Numbered from the stretch's first letter, positions 45,800 through 55,957 are shown. The stretch: 64,000 nt of DNA from Roseateles amylovorans (GCF_025398155.2 NZ_CP104562.2:930001-994000), one strand, 5' to 3'. The notes: generated by a model not told the origin, from the sequence alone. Numbers and translations: made by a program.

Positions 45800-46870
45800 A
45801 TGTCCGCAGAGACCCCCGCCGTCCTCGAGATCGCCCGCCCGTCGATCGAGATCGACGGCCAGCGCGATGCCGGCCTGTGCGCCGGGCTGATGACGATGGA
45901 CCTCATCGAGACCAGTGAGGGACTGGCGCGCGCGGAGCTCACCTTCGGCAACTGGGGTGGGGCGGACAGCACCGGCTTCCAGTACTTCGATCGGCAGGCG
46001 CTGGACTTCGGCAAGCCGCTGGCGGTGAAGGTCGGACCGGACCTGCTGTTCCGCGGCGCCATCAGTGCGCTCTCGGCCGAGTTTCCGGAAGGCCGCACGC
46101 CGCAGGTGGGCGTGTGCGCCGAGGACCGGTTGCAGGACCTGCGCATGACCCGCCGCACCCGCAGCTTTGCCGATGCCTCGCTGGCCGATGTGCTGCGCCG
46201 CATTGCGGGCGACCACGGCCTGCAGACGCAGATCGACCTCACCGGCGAGACCTACAAGCACCTCGCCCAGGTCAATCAGAGCGACCTCGCCTTCGTCCGC
46301 GACCTGGCGCGGCGCGAGGATGCCCAGATCTGGATCGACGACATGAAGCTCAAGGCCACCCAGCGCGCCCGGCGCGAGGCGGCCACCCTGGAGCTGGCCT
46401 GGGCCGGTGAGCTGCGGGAGTTCCATGTCTGCGCCGACCTCGCCCACCAACGCACCCAGCTCGTCGGCGCGGGCTGGAGCGTGGCCGACAAGCGCGTCGC
46501 CCGCCACCAGGCCGACGAGGCCGCCATCCGCGCCGAACTCCACGGCGGCCCCAGCGGCGCCCAGACGCTGCAACGCGCCTTCGGTGCGCGGGTGGACACG
46601 CTGGCCCATGCGCTGCCGGCCGTCGATGCCGAGGCCCGCGCCTTCGCCGAAGCGAGCTTCCGTCACATGGCGCGGCGATTCATCGTGGGCCACGGGGTCA
46701 CCCGCACCCAGGCGGGGTTGCGGGTCGGGGCGCGGCTCAAGCTCAAGGGCTTGGGGCCGCTCTTCGAAGGCGAGTACACGGTGACCGAGGTCCAGGTGCG
46801 CTTCGATGCGCGCAAGGGCCTGCGCACCGAATTCTGGTGCGACCGGCCGGCCATCGGGCAGGGGCGTTGA
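45800..46870 (+). CDS. Hub protein, phage late control gpD / VgrG N-terminal type
   Basis: A 356-residue gp27/gpD-like hub protein. Family features are RAELTFGNWG, the barrel strands LAVKVGPDLLFRGAISALSA, RRTRSFADASLADVLRRIAG, DHGLQTQIDLTGETYKHLAQ, VNQSDLAFVRDLARREDAQI and C-terminal GARLKLKGLGPLFEGEYTVT. It forms the trimeric base that joins the tube to the spike. AAGGAG lies seven bases upstream of the ATG. The spike is encoded separately in the next gene, so hub and spike are split, unlike fused VgrG or Afp8. Confidence 0.92.
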   Translation: MSAETPAVLEIARPSIEIDGQRDAGLCAGLMTMDLIETSEGLARAELTFGNWGGADSTGFQYFDRQALDFGKPLAVKVGPDLLFRGAISALSAEFPEGRTPQVGVCAEDRLQDLRMTRRTRSFADASLADVLRRIAGDHGLQTQIDLTGETYKHLAQVNQSDLAFVRDLARREDAQIWIDDMKLKATQRARREAATLELAWAGELREFHVCADLAHQRTQLVGAGWSVADKRVARHQADEAAIRAELHGGPSGAQTLQRAFGARVDTLAHALPAVDAEARAFAEASFRHMARRFIVGHGVTRTQAGLRVGARLKLKGLGPLFEGEYTVTEVQVRFDARKGLRTEFWCDRPAIGQGR

Positions 46871-46872
46871 TC

Positions 46873-47595
46873 ATGCGCGTGACCGACCTGCCTCCATTCG
46901 AACAACTGCTCAACGAGCGCCTGCCCACCGGCTGGGGCGGTCGCTGGTACGGCGTGTGTCCGGCGCTGGTCATCGACCTGCGTGACCCGGATCGCCAGGG
47001 CCGGGTGAAGGTGACCCTGCCCTGGACGCCCGATGCCGGCGGCCAGCGCTATGAGGCCTGGGCGCGGCTGGCCACGCTGTTCGGCGGCAACAACCGGGGC
47101 AGCTGGTTCGTGCCCGATGTGGACGACGAGGTGCTGGTCGCGTTCGAACACGGCGATCCCCGTCGTCCGTATGTGGTGGGCGGGCTCTGGAACGGCTGTG
47201 ACGCGCCGCCGGAATCCATGGACGGTGCGGGCACCAACAACAAGAAGGTGATCCGGTCCCGCAACGGCGTGAAGCTCACCTTCGATGACCAGGACGGCCA
47301 GGAAACCCTGCGCCTGGAAACGCCCGGCGGCCAAAAGATCACGCTCAAGGACGGGCCCGGTGCGGTCACCATCGAGGACAGCAACGGCAACTCGGTGAAG
47401 CTGGAGACCGCCGGCATCACCATCACCGCCTCGGCCAAGGTCACCGTCAATGCCAGCACCGTTGCGGTCAGCGCCGGCATGGTGACGGTGGATGCGGGCA
47501 TGTCCACCTTCTCCGGCACGGTGCGGGCGGCCACGGTGATCGCCGACACCGTCATCGGCACCTCCTATCTGCCGGGCGCCGGCAACATGTGGTGA
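46873..47595 (+). CDS. Baseplate spike, gpV/gp5 OB-fold protein
   Basis: A 240-residue protein. The OB-fold near residues 20-110 (WYGVCPALVIDLRDPDRQGR, VKVTLPWTP, WARLATLFGGNNRGSWFVPD, VDDEVLVAFEHGDPRRPYVV, GGLWNG) is followed by a beta-helical needle of repeating strands (GQKITLKDGPGAVTIEDSNG, NSVKLETAGITITASAKVTV, NASTVAVSAGMVTVDAG). This is the central spike that pierces the target. ATG 46873 starts 2 bases after the hub stop; a TTG six bases earlier is possible. No PAAR tip gene follows, so the needle may be self-capped. Confidence 0.92.
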   Translation: MRVTDLPPFEQLLNERLPTGWGGRWYGVCPALVIDLRDPDRQGRVKVTLPWTPDAGGQRYEAWARLATLFGGNNRGSWFVPDVDDEVLVAFEHGDPRRPYVVGGLWNGCDAPPESMDGAGTNNKKVIRSRNGVKLTFDDQDGQETLRLETPGGQKITLKDGPGAVTIEDSNGNSVKLETAGITITASAKVTVNASTVAVSAGMVTVDAGMSTFSGTVRAATVIADTVIGTSYLPGAGNMW

Positions 47596-47605
47596 GGCCA
47601 TCGAC

Positions 47606-49762
47606 ATGAACCATCCCGTCGCCTGGCAAACCCCGCAACCGCTGTGGTCGCGCTTTGGTGCGAGTGCGGCGGCCAACGCCGCTTCGGCCGCTTCGGCCGC
47701 GTCCACCGTTGCATCGGCAGCCGCATCTGCATCTGCATCTGCAGCCGCGTTGTCGCCCGATCAAGCCCGCCCCGCCTTGCTCCGGTTCGACAGCGACGAC
47801 TACATGGAGCAACTGCTGGCCGCGCTCGAACACGATCCCGCCAGCCTGGGCGACCGGATTGCGCGGCCCGAGACCTGGCGCCTGCCGCTCGGTGACGCGC
47901 CGGATCTGGTCGAGCGCCTGCCGCTGCCCCGGCTGGCGAAGACGCTGGCCCGGCTTCGCAAGGATCAGGCGCCACGCAGCGCGCTGCCCGCCGTCACGGG
48001 CACCCAGGCGGTGACCGAGAACGGTGTCGCCCGCACGCTGCCGCTGAAGCTCTACCAGCCGGCGCACATGCGGCATTACCTGGTCGCGGCCAATCTCGTC
48101 TGCGCACAACCCGGGTTGCCCGATCGGACCCTCGGCACGGGCGGCAGCGAGCAGGTGGGCTTTGTGATCCGACGCCTGATGTCGCCCACCGCCGGCGCGC
48201 CGCGTGTGGAATATGCCTTCGTCAAGAGTCCCGCCGGCCCGCGCTGGCAACGCGTGGCGGCCGAAGGCGCGGTGGAGCCGGGCGAGGACCTGCTGCCGCT
48301 GTTCTCCATGGGCTTCGTGGCGGACAACGGCCAGCCGCGCCGCCTGCATGCCGGCACCGTGCCGGTGGGTCGGCGCGAGGAGTACATGAGCACCCGCGCC
48401 CAGCATGTGGTGGGCGCCGAAGGACCCGGCGCGACCGGCGCGAGCGGTGCGATTTCCGCCGCTGGCGTGGCCGCCATGCCCAGCGCCATTGCCACGCGCA
48501 AGGAGCAATTCAAGCTGGACGTGGCCGAGCCGTGGAAGCAGTTGCTGCGGTCGGCGGTCTATGCCAAGGGGCGCATCGTGGACCCCGCCAGCACGGCGAC
48601 CGCCGCCCAGCGCCTGGAGCAGGCCGTGACCACCAACCGGCAGTTGCAGGGCCAGTCCTGGCTGGTGCTGCTGGACTTTGCCGATTACCTCGCCACCCAT
48701 GTGCCGGGTGTCTGGTCGGCCGTGCAATCGCCCGCCTTGGGCACGGGACTGACCGGCGCCGCGAAGGCCCTGTTCGATTGGATGAACGCCGCCGCCACCG
48801 CGATGGGCAGCAACTGGCCCGGCCTGGCGGACAGCCCCGCGATCAGCGTGCGTGAGGCCCTGCGCCGGATCCGCGGCGCACGCGCCTCCCTGGAAGGGAC
48901 CACCGCGCTCTATCCGGACGCCCCGGGCGCGGGCTTGGCCTGGCCGGATTTCCGCTGGCTGCTGGCCGGTGTGCGCGACAGCGGCGGGTTTGTGGTCGCC
49001 GGATTGCACACCACGCTGCCGGCCGTCACCGTCGACCCGGCCGATGTGGAAGCCGGCACGCCGTCGATGACCCCGCTGCAGCAGGAGGCCGAAGCCGCTG
49101 CCGCGCTGGTGGACAAGGCGGTCCAGCTGGTGATCGCCGCGATCGACACCGCGCAGCCCGCGGCACCGTCCCCAGCTTTGCCGTTCGCCGCGCGCCTGCG
49201 GGACGCGTTGGTCACCACCCAGGGGGATGCCGGCTGGTTCGTGATTCGCTGCGCCTACCTGCGCTGCGATTGCGGCCCGCTGAAGCCGGCGGTGCTGTCG
49301 GCGCCCAGCGAGCGATTCCAACTGGCGAGCTTCTTCGATTCCGATGCCCCGGCGCGGCCGATCCGCATTGCGCTGCCGCTGGACACCACACCGGCCGGGC
49401 TGCGCAAGCATCAGAAGAATGCCGCGTTCCTGATGTCCGACCAGCTCTGCGGCCAGGTGCAGCGTGCCAAGGGGCTGGGCTTTGTGGACCTGGTGAGATC
49501 GGTGCTGCCCTGGCCGCTGTACAAGCCGCTGGACGTCGGTGGCATGGGGCCGTGTGCCGGCGGTTCGCCGCAGGCGAGCCTGGGGATGATCTGCTCGCTC
49601 TCCCTGCCGATCATCACCCTCTGCGCCCTGATCCTGCTGATGATCATCGTCAGCCTGCTGGACTTCGTGTTCCGCTGGCTGCCTTACTTCGTCATGTGCT
49701 TCCCGGTGCCCAAGTTCAAGGGCAAGGGCGGCGGTGACGGATCGGATGGAGGTGGGTCATGA
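47606..49762 (+). CDS. 718-residue protein with C-terminal membrane segment, injection-system-specific unknown
   Basis: I do not recognise this family. The N-terminus has an Ala/Ser low-complexity tract (residues 19-50) encoded by short DNA repeats. The middle is mixed helical; residues about 110-270 contain LPLKLYQPAHMRHYLVAANL and GFVIRRLMSPTAGAPRVEYA. Near the C-terminus, about residues 655-700, lies a strongly hydrophobic stretch (LSLPIITLCALILLMIIVSL, then DFVFRWLPYFVMCF) able to span a membrane once or as a hairpin, followed by a Lys/Gly tail. It lies between the spike and gp25 genes. Membrane-attached contractile systems exist (the thylakoid-anchored CIS of cyanobacteria), so a tail-anchored adaptor is a reasonable inference. 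Confidence 0.8.
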   Translation: MNHPVAWQTPQPLWSRFGASAAANAASAASAASTVASAAASASASAAALSPDQARPALLRFDSDDYMEQLLAALEHDPASLGDRIARPETWRLPLGDAPDLVERLPLPRLAKTLARLRKDQAPRSALPAVTGTQAVTENGVARTLPLKLYQPAHMRHYLVAANLVCAQPGLPDRTLGTGGSEQVGFVIRRLMSPTAGAPRVEYAFVKSPAGPRWQRVAAEGAVEPGEDLLPLFSMGFVADNGQPRRLHAGTVPVGRREEYMSTRAQHVVGAEGPGATGASGAISAAGVAAMPSAIATRKEQFKLDVAEPWKQLLRSAVYAKGRIVDPASTATAAQRLEQAVTTNRQLQGQSWLVLLDFADYLATHVPGVWSAVQSPALGTGLTGAAKALFDWMNAAATAMGSNWPGLADSPAISVREALRRIRGARASLEGTTALYPDAPGAGLAWPDFRWLLAGVRDSGGFVVAGLHTTLPAVTVDPADVEAGTPSMTPLQQEAEAAAALVDKAVQLVIAAIDTAQPAAPSPALPFAARLRDALVTTQGDAGWFVIRCAYLRCDCGPLKPAVLSAPSERFQLASFFDSDAPARPIRIALPLDTTPAGLRKHQKNAAFLMSDQLCGQVQRAKGLGFVDLVRSVLPWPLYKPLDVGGMGPCAGGSPQASLGMICSLSLPIITLCALILLMIIVSLLDFVFRWLPYFVMCFPVPKFKGKGGGDGSDGGGS

Positions 49763-49874
49763 CATCGGTCGTTTGCCTCATGCCGGGCGCTTCGATGGCA
49801 CCGAGTGCGCCGACTGCGCCGACTGCGTCGATCGTTCCGATCGCCCTGACTGCCGCACCACGGAGGTCCCAGCC

Positions 49875-50264
49875 ATGACCAGCATCTTCGGCCGCAGCCT
49901 GTCGTTCCCGCCGCGGGTGGGGTCGGATGGCCGCTTCGTATGGTCGCAGGGCGAGACCAACATCCGCGAGTCGATCGCGGTGATCCTCAAGACCGAGCCG
50001 GGCGAACGTGTCGGCCTGCCCGAATTCGGCGCCGGCCTGGCGAGCTTCCTGTTCGAGCCCAACAACGCGGCCACCCATGCCCGGGTGCAGGACGCGGCCC
50101 AACGCGCGCTGGCCCGATGGGAGCCGCGGATCCAGGTCGAGTCGCTGGACATGGCGGTCGATCCCGACGATGCGGAGAACGCGCTCATGACCATCACCTA
50201 CAAGCTGGTCGCCACCGCGACCCGGGAGCGGCTGACGGTCGGCATCGCGCTGGCCGCCGGGTGA
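49875..50264 (+). CDS. Baseplate wedge protein, gp25/GPW family
   Basis: A 129-residue gp25-like protein: FGRSLSFPPRVGSDGRFVWS, the family signature INIRESIAVILKTEPGER-like (TNIRESIAVILKTEPGERVG), LPEFGAGLASFLFEPNN, and a C-terminal strand pair (LMTITYKLVATATRERLTVG). It joins the wedge to the sheath at the baseplate. GGAGG at 49862-49866 decides for the ATG at 49875 over the longer open frame. The 112 bases before it encode nothing I can support. Confidence 0.93.
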   Translation: MTSIFGRSLSFPPRVGSDGRFVWSQGETNIRESIAVILKTEPGERVGLPEFGAGLASFLFEPNNAATHARVQDAAQRALARWEPRIQVESLDMAVDPDDAENALMTITYKLVATATRERLTVGIALAAG

Positions 50265-50365
50265 GGCCCACACCGACACACGACAAACGACACACGACCC
50301 GCGACCCGCGACCCACCACCCGCGAGACCACCCACCCCGCGACCCACCTGCCGAAGGACCGCACG

Positions 50366-52675
50366 ATGCCGATCACGCCGCCGCCGCTCGATGACCGCCG
50401 CTTCACGCAGCTGGTCGACAGCACGTTGGCCCGCGCCCGCGTGCACACGCCCGAGTGGACCAATTTCAACCAGAGCGATCCCGGCGTGACGCTGGTGCAG
50501 CTGTTCGCCTTCCTCACCGAGAACCTGCTCTACCGCGCCAACCTCGTGCCGCAGCGCAACCGCGCCCGCTTCCTGCAGATGTTGCGGCTGCCGCTGGCCA
50601 GTGCCTCGGCCGCGAACGGGCTGGTGGCGATCGCCAACGATCGCGGCGAGGCCACGGTGCAGACCCTGCCCGCCGATCTGGAGGTGCGAGCCGGCGCCGT
50701 GCCGTTCCGCACCCAACTCGGCCTGGAGGTGCTGCCGCTGGAGGCCCGCGTCTTCTTCAAGCGCCCGCTGGCGGCGGCGTCCCAGTCCCCGGACCTGATG
50801 GCGTACTACCGGCTGCTCTATGCGTCCTACCAGATGCCGTTCCCGGACGATGTGCAGCTGTATGAAACCGTGGCGCTGGATCCGCAGGTGGTCGACAGCG
50901 TGGACCTGAACGCCGACACCATCGATGCCGGCCTGTGGATCGCGCTGCTGGCCCGGCGCACCGATGTGCCGGACGTGGGCCCGGACCCCTGGAAGACGCT
51001 GCGCGATCGCCTGGGCGGTCGCACCCTGACGCTGGGCCTGGTGCCGGCGCTGGAGGCGACCTCGGCCTCGCTGACGCCGACCGGCCAGGCGCAGCCCGGT
51101 CAGATGCTGCGCTTCGAGCTGCCCGAGGTGAAGGCCGATGGGCGCGTCGCACGGGACGCGAACGATCGGCCCGCTCCGTCCTATCGCCAACTGGAGGCCC
51201 GCACCGAGGTCGACCTGCTGTCGGTGCCCGGCGTGGTGCAACTGACCCTGCCCGGCGCGGCGCAATTGCGGCCCTGGCAGGACGTGGATCCGCTGGAGGG
51301 CGGCGTCGGCGACATGCCGCCCACGCTGGACGACCCGACGCTGGGCTCGCGCCTCGTGACCTGGTTGCGGGTGCGGGTGAATGGTGCGGCGCAGGCACGC
51401 ATCCGCTGGACCGGCATCAATGCGGCCCCGATCCGTCAGATCCAGCGCGTGGCCGCCGAGCCCCTGGCCGATGGCGACGGCACGCCCGACCAGTCCCGTC
51501 GGCTCGCCCGCGCGCCGGTGCTGCCAGGCAGTGTGACGGTGATCACCCGCGCGGGCGACGAGCCCCCGCTGACCTGGTCCGAGATCGACGACCTGGCCGC
51601 GGCCGGTCCCGAAGTGCCAGTCGGCAATCCGCGCTCGACCGCCCGTGAATGGCAGGCCGACGACAGCGGCCGCACCGACGTGTTCGAGCTGGATGCCGAG
51701 GCCGGCGAGCTGCGCTTCGGCGACGGTCTGCGTGGCCGCCGCCTGCCGCTGGGTGCGCGAGTGCTCGCCGCCTATGCCTTCTGCCAAGGCGCAGCCGGCA
51801 ATGTGGCTGAGGGCGCGATCGACAGCGCGCCGCAACTGCCCTCCGGTTTCACCGTGACCAATCCGGTCCAGACCTGGGGCGGCGCGGATGCCGAGGATGT
51901 GGCCACCGGCGAGAAGCAGGTCCGGCGTTATTTGCAGCATCGCGACCGGTTGGTGAGCGCGGATGATTTCGAAGCCATCACGCTGCGCGCTCCGGGCGTG
52001 CAGATCGGCCGGGTCGAGATCCTGCCGGCCTTCCATCCCGACCTGGTGCCCAACGAGCCTGGCGCTGCGCCCGGCGTGGTCACGGTGATGGCAATCCCGA
52101 AGCTCGACCCCGGTCAGCCCGATGCGCCACGGGCCGATCGGCTGTTCCTCAATGCGCTGTGCCAGCACCTGGACCCGCGTCGCCTGGTGACGACCGAGCT
52201 GGTGGTGCGCGGACCGGTCTACAAGGGCCTCTGGATCTCGGTCGGTGTGGAGACGGCCGCCGGCTTCGCCATCGCCGAGGTGGTGGACGCGGTGAAAGCC
52301 CGGCTGCGGGCCTGGCTTGCGCCGGTCGGACCGAACGGCGATCAGCCGCGTGAGACGCCGCTGTTCAGCGCCCGCAGCGTGGATCCGGCGCGCGGCTGGC
52401 CGCTGCGCACGCCGGTGGCCAGCCGAGTGATGCTGGCGGAGGTGGCGCGCGTGGCGGGGGTGCTGTCGGTGGCGGATGTGCTGATCGCCGAAGGCAGCCG
52501 CGCGGCGGCCGATGTCATCGGCATGACCGGCCTGGAATTGCCACGCGTGCTCGGCATCTCGGTGGTGTCGGGCGATCCGTTGCCCCTGGATGCGCTGCGC
52601 GGCGGCAGCACCGGCAGCGCCACGCCCACGACGGTGTCGCTGCTGCCGGTGCCGGTGGTGCCGGAGACCTGCTGA
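50366..52675 (+). CDS. Baseplate J-like wedge protein
   Basis: A 769-residue large wedge protein (Afp11-like). The N-terminus is ALARARVHTPEWTN-like, continuing FNQSDPGVTLVQLFAFLTEN and LLYRANLVPQRNRARFLQML. The Baseplate_J core is near residues 440-640 (FELDAEAGELRFGDGLRGRR, AYAFCQGAAGNVAEGAI, EKQVRRYLQHRDRLVSADDF, EAITLRAPGVQIGRVEI). It forms the iris around the hub. AAGGA at 50353 supports ATG 50366; the frame is open upstream but there reads through a repeat-rich spacer. The stop overlaps the next ATG by one base. Confidence 0.93.
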   Translation: MPITPPPLDDRRFTQLVDSTLARARVHTPEWTNFNQSDPGVTLVQLFAFLTENLLYRANLVPQRNRARFLQMLRLPLASASAANGLVAIANDRGEATVQTLPADLEVRAGAVPFRTQLGLEVLPLEARVFFKRPLAAASQSPDLMAYYRLLYASYQMPFPDDVQLYETVALDPQVVDSVDLNADTIDAGLWIALLARRTDVPDVGPDPWKTLRDRLGGRTLTLGLVPALEATSASLTPTGQAQPGQMLRFELPEVKADGRVARDANDRPAPSYRQLEARTEVDLLSVPGVVQLTLPGAAQLRPWQDVDPLEGGVGDMPPTLDDPTLGSRLVTWLRVRVNGAAQARIRWTGINAAPIRQIQRVAAEPLADGDGTPDQSRRLARAPVLPGSVTVITRAGDEPPLTWSEIDDLAAAGPEVPVGNPRSTAREWQADDSGRTDVFELDAEAGELRFGDGLRGRRLPLGARVLAAYAFCQGAAGNVAEGAIDSAPQLPSGFTVTNPVQTWGGADAEDVATGEKQVRRYLQHRDRLVSADDFEAITLRAPGVQIGRVEILPAFHPDLVPNEPGAAPGVVTVMAIPKLDPGQPDAPRADRLFLNALCQHLDPRRLVTTELVVRGPVYKGLWISVGVETAAGFAIAEVVDAVKARLRAWLAPVGPNGDQPRETPLFSARSVDPARGWPLRTPVASRVMLAEVARVAGVLSVADVLIAEGSRAAADVIGMTGLELPRVLGISVVSGDPLPLDALRGGSTGSATPTTVSLLPVPVVPETC

Positions 52676-55600
52676 TGAAAAACGTCAACGGCGCTCGCTT
52701 CCAGCTGCTGCTCGGACAGGCCGACTGGGGTCGGTGTCTCGACGGCGAGGCCGACGGGATCGACGCGGCTGCCACCCCGCAGACGCTGTCAACCTGGTGG
52801 GACGCGGCCGCATCGAGCGGCGCGTCGAGCAGCCCCGCCAGCAGTTCACCGACCCTGCCGACCCCGCCGATCGTTTCGCCGCCGGCCTGGGATGGCGAGC
52901 GCAACGAACTCACGCTGGCCCCGCGCACCGTCGAACTGCCCGCCACCGCGGCCGAAGCGCCGCTGACGCTGGACGCGCGCCGCGGTGCAGCGGCGGACCG
53001 CAATGGCAATGTCTATCGTGTCTCGGAGGACCGGCACGCCTTGCGGGTGGCCTCGCTGGCCAGGGCCGACGACAGCCCGTTCTGGCCCGCTGATCCGTCG
53101 GACTGCAGCCCGCAGCGCACGCAGGAACGCCTGAGCTTCCAGACCTGCGCGCCTGCGGCAGCATCGGTACCGGCGACCTACCTCGCGCTGGCGGTGACCG
53201 CGGACGACTGGCTGGTGGTGGCCTTTGCACAGGGCGTCCGCCGCGGCCTGCTGAGCTTTGACTTGGTGGCGGGCGGCCAACCGCTGGAAGTGCCTTGGCC
53301 CGAGGACCTCCCGTTCGAGCCCTTCGACATGTGCGCCCGCGAGGGCGGCGGCGTGTGGATCCTGGACCGCCTCAACGCGCGGCTATGGGAGCTGGACTGC
53401 ACGCTGGCCGTGGTGCGCAGCGGCCAGCCGCTGCGGCCGCTGGCCGCGCCGGTGGTGGATGATTTCCAGCCGCTGTCCGGCCCGTCACGCACCCAGCCCG
53501 CACGCGACTTTCCCGCCGGACTCTCGCTGTTGGACAGTCCGGGTTGGGTGATGGATCCGATCGCCCTCGAGACCGACTTGGCCGACGGTGTGTGGCTGCT
53601 GGACCGGGATGAGACCGCCGGCCGCTCGCGTGTGGTTCGCCTGCGCCGCACCGGGGACGACTGGGCCCGGGCGGCGTCCGCGTGGCTGCCGTTGCCCGCG
53701 CTGGCTCACGACTTTGTGCATGCGAGTGCGCGCCGTTGGCCGGCGGGAGACGACACGTCCACGACGCTGTGCTTCATCGCCACCACCATCGGCAACCAGG
53801 TGCATGCGTTCCATGTGGTGGATGCGCTGGCGCCCAAGCCGGGCGTGACAGCGGCCACCGTCCCCGGCGGCTTTGCACTCCAGGCCTTGCCACTGCTGTA
53901 TCCGCTGCGTCGCTTCGGCGGGCGCGCGTTGATCGCGGTGCGCGGGGATGGCAGCTATGACAGCGGACTCGCCGCTCCGGTATGGACGCCGTTCGTCCAG
54001 CAGCCGCGGGCGCGTTTCGAGACCGAGGCGACGCTGATCTCGCCGGTGTTCGACAGTGGCGAGCTGGGCATCACCTGGGACAAGCTGCTGATCGACGCCG
54101 CCATTCCGGCGGGCACGGCGGTGGACGTCTGGAGCCGGGCGGCGGATGAGTTCGACGGCCCGATGGCGCTTGGCAGTCCCGAGGGGTGGGACAGCTCGTC
54201 CTTCGCTTCCGGCGCGCCAGTGCCGGGGCAATCGCTGGTGGGCGGGTGGACGCGTGAACCCGCGTTGCTGCTGCGGCCGGAGGGCTCGGAGCTGCCCTGG
54301 ATGCGGAGCGATGCCATGCCGCCGACCTGCCGCGAAGCGGGGCAGGGCACCTGGGAGTTGCTGCTGCAGGCGGCGCAGGGCCGTTATCTGCAGCTGAAGC
54401 TGCGGCTGCGCAGCGAGCACGGCACCCGCTCGCCGCGGCTGCGGGCGCTGCGGGTTTGGTCGCCGAGATTCTCGTATTCGCAGCGGTTCCTGCCGGTGGT
54501 CTACCGCGAGGACGAGGCCGGTGCGAACTTCCTCGAGCGCTGGCTCGCGAACTTCGAAAGCACCTTCACCGGCATCGAGGACAAGATCGCCCGGGCCACC
54601 GCGCTTTTCGACGCACGCACCGTGCCGCCGCAGGCGCTGCCGTGGTTGGCGGAATGGTTCGACCTGGCACTGGATCCGACCTGGGACGAGCGCCGCCATC
54701 GCTTGCTGGTCCGACATGCGATGGACTTCTTCCGCTGGCGCGGCACGGTGCACGGCCTGCGGCTGGCGTTGGCGCTGGCCTTCGATCCCTGCTTTGATGC
54801 GGCGATGTTCGACGGGCCGAGCGACACGGATCTGGGCCCGCGACGGATACGCATCGTCGAGTCCTACCAGACGCGCTTGATCGGTGCGCTCGCGGCGGGC
54901 GATCCGGGGGCGTCGGTCGCATCGTCCGGGGTGGGGGCCATGTCGACCACTGACAGCGGTAGCGGCCCGCGGACTGTCGTCACCCAATCCCGCTGGACGC
55001 CCGACGAGGGCAATGCCGGCCTGGCCGATCGCTGGGCGACCTGGCAGGGACGGGTGGCCACGCCCACCGAACAGCTGATGCCGTGGTCGCTGGTGCCGCC
55101 CACCGAGGCGAATGCAGCGGCCGACTGGGCGAGCTTCTGCAGCGCCGTGCTGGGTTTCGTGCCGTCGACCGGGGCGCAGGAACGGGCGCGCTTGCAGGCC
55201 TGGCTGCGAGCGCGCTACGGCAGCGTCGCGCAGATCAATCAACGGCATGGCAGCGCCTACGCCAGTGTCGAGGCGATCGCGCTGCCGACGCAGGTGCCGT
55301 CCGATGTCGATGCCGCCGCCGACTGGGCGACCTTCTGCGCCATCGCTGACAGCACCTTGAACCGGCCACGCTGGCAGGACTTCCTGGCGCGGCGCTATCG
55401 CCGCATTGAACGCTTGCGGACGGCGCACGGCACCGCGTGGCCGAGCTTTGATCAGGTGCCGATCCCGGATGCATTGCCCATCACCCGCGCGGCGCAGCTG
55501 GACTGGCTGCAGTTCGAAGGCCAGTTGCTGGCGATGCACCGCACCGCGCATCGGTTCTCGGTGCTGTTGCCGGTAGACAGCGTCATGGCCGATCCGTTCG

Positions 55601-55860
55601 AGCTGGAACAGCGGCTCAGCCTGGCGCAGCGGATCGTGGCGCTGGAGAAGCCGGCGCACACCGTTTTCGATGTCCGGCTGTTCTGGTCTTTCAACCGGAT
55701 CGGCGAAGCGCGGCTGGGGCTGGACACCCAGCTCGGCGGCGGCAGCCGCGCGCCGGAGCTGATTCCCGACGCGGTGGTCGGGCGGTCCTATATCGGGGCG
55801 AGCTTTGTCGGCGGACCGGCGGCGCCAAGTGCCACCGACCGCCGCTTGCTGGCCTGTTGA
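52675..55860 (+). CDS. gpI-like baseplate protein with large N-terminal beta region
   Basis: A 1061-residue protein. Residues 80-440 are rich in short Trp/Asp/Gly strands (DRNGNVYRVSEDRHALRVAS, GGGVWILDRLNARLWELD, DGVWLLDRDETAGRSRVVRL) and look like a beta-propeller. The phage tail protein I module lies near 600-710: SQRFLPVVYREDEAGANFLE, RWLANFESTFTGIEDKIARA, LPWLAEWFDLALDPTWDERR, VRHAMDFFRWRGTVHGLRLA. The C-terminal half continues with two similar helical repeats (ADWASFCSAVLGFVP and ADWATFCAIADSTLN, each followed by a RARYGS/RRYRR helix). It probably completes the wedge and links to fibres. Confidence 0.88.
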   Translation: MKNVNGARFQLLLGQADWGRCLDGEADGIDAAATPQTLSTWWDAAASSGASSSPASSSPTLPTPPIVSPPAWDGERNELTLAPRTVELPATAAEAPLTLDARRGAAADRNGNVYRVSEDRHALRVASLARADDSPFWPADPSDCSPQRTQERLSFQTCAPAAASVPATYLALAVTADDWLVVAFAQGVRRGLLSFDLVAGGQPLEVPWPEDLPFEPFDMCAREGGGVWILDRLNARLWELDCTLAVVRSGQPLRPLAAPVVDDFQPLSGPSRTQPARDFPAGLSLLDSPGWVMDPIALETDLADGVWLLDRDETAGRSRVVRLRRTGDDWARAASAWLPLPALAHDFVHASARRWPAGDDTSTTLCFIATTIGNQVHAFHVVDALAPKPGVTAATVPGGFALQALPLLYPLRRFGGRALIAVRGDGSYDSGLAAPVWTPFVQQPRARFETEATLISPVFDSGELGITWDKLLIDAAIPAGTAVDVWSRAADEFDGPMALGSPEGWDSSSFASGAPVPGQSLVGGWTREPALLLRPEGSELPWMRSDAMPPTCREAGQGTWELLLQAAQGRYLQLKLRLRSEHGTRSPRLRALRVWSPRFSYSQRFLPVVYREDEAGANFLERWLANFESTFTGIEDKIARATALFDARTVPPQALPWLAEWFDLALDPTWDERRHRLLVRHAMDFFRWRGTVHGLRLALALAFDPCFDAAMFDGPSDTDLGPRRIRIVESYQTRLIGALAAGDPGASVASSGVGAMSTTDSGSGPRTVVTQSRWTPDEGNAGLADRWATWQGRVATPTEQLMPWSLVPPTEANAAADWASFCSAVLGFVPSTGAQERARLQAWLRARYGSVAQINQRHGSAYASVEAIALPTQVPSDVDAAADWATFCAIADSTLNRPRWQDFLARRYRRIERLRTAHGTAWPSFDQVPIPDALPITRAAQLDWLQFEGQLLAMHRTAHRFSVLLPVDSVMADPFELEQRLSLAQRIVALEKPAHTVFDVRLFWSFNRIGEARLGLDTQLGGGSRAPELIPDAVVGRSYIGASFVGGPAAPSATDRRLLAC

Positions 55861-55957
55861 ACGGAGACGCCGATGCGCCGCCCACGCTGCATGAATGCCG
55901 ACCTGCCTCGAGCCTGTGCCCGATGCGGCCGCCGATCGATCAACCCAGGAGCGAGCC

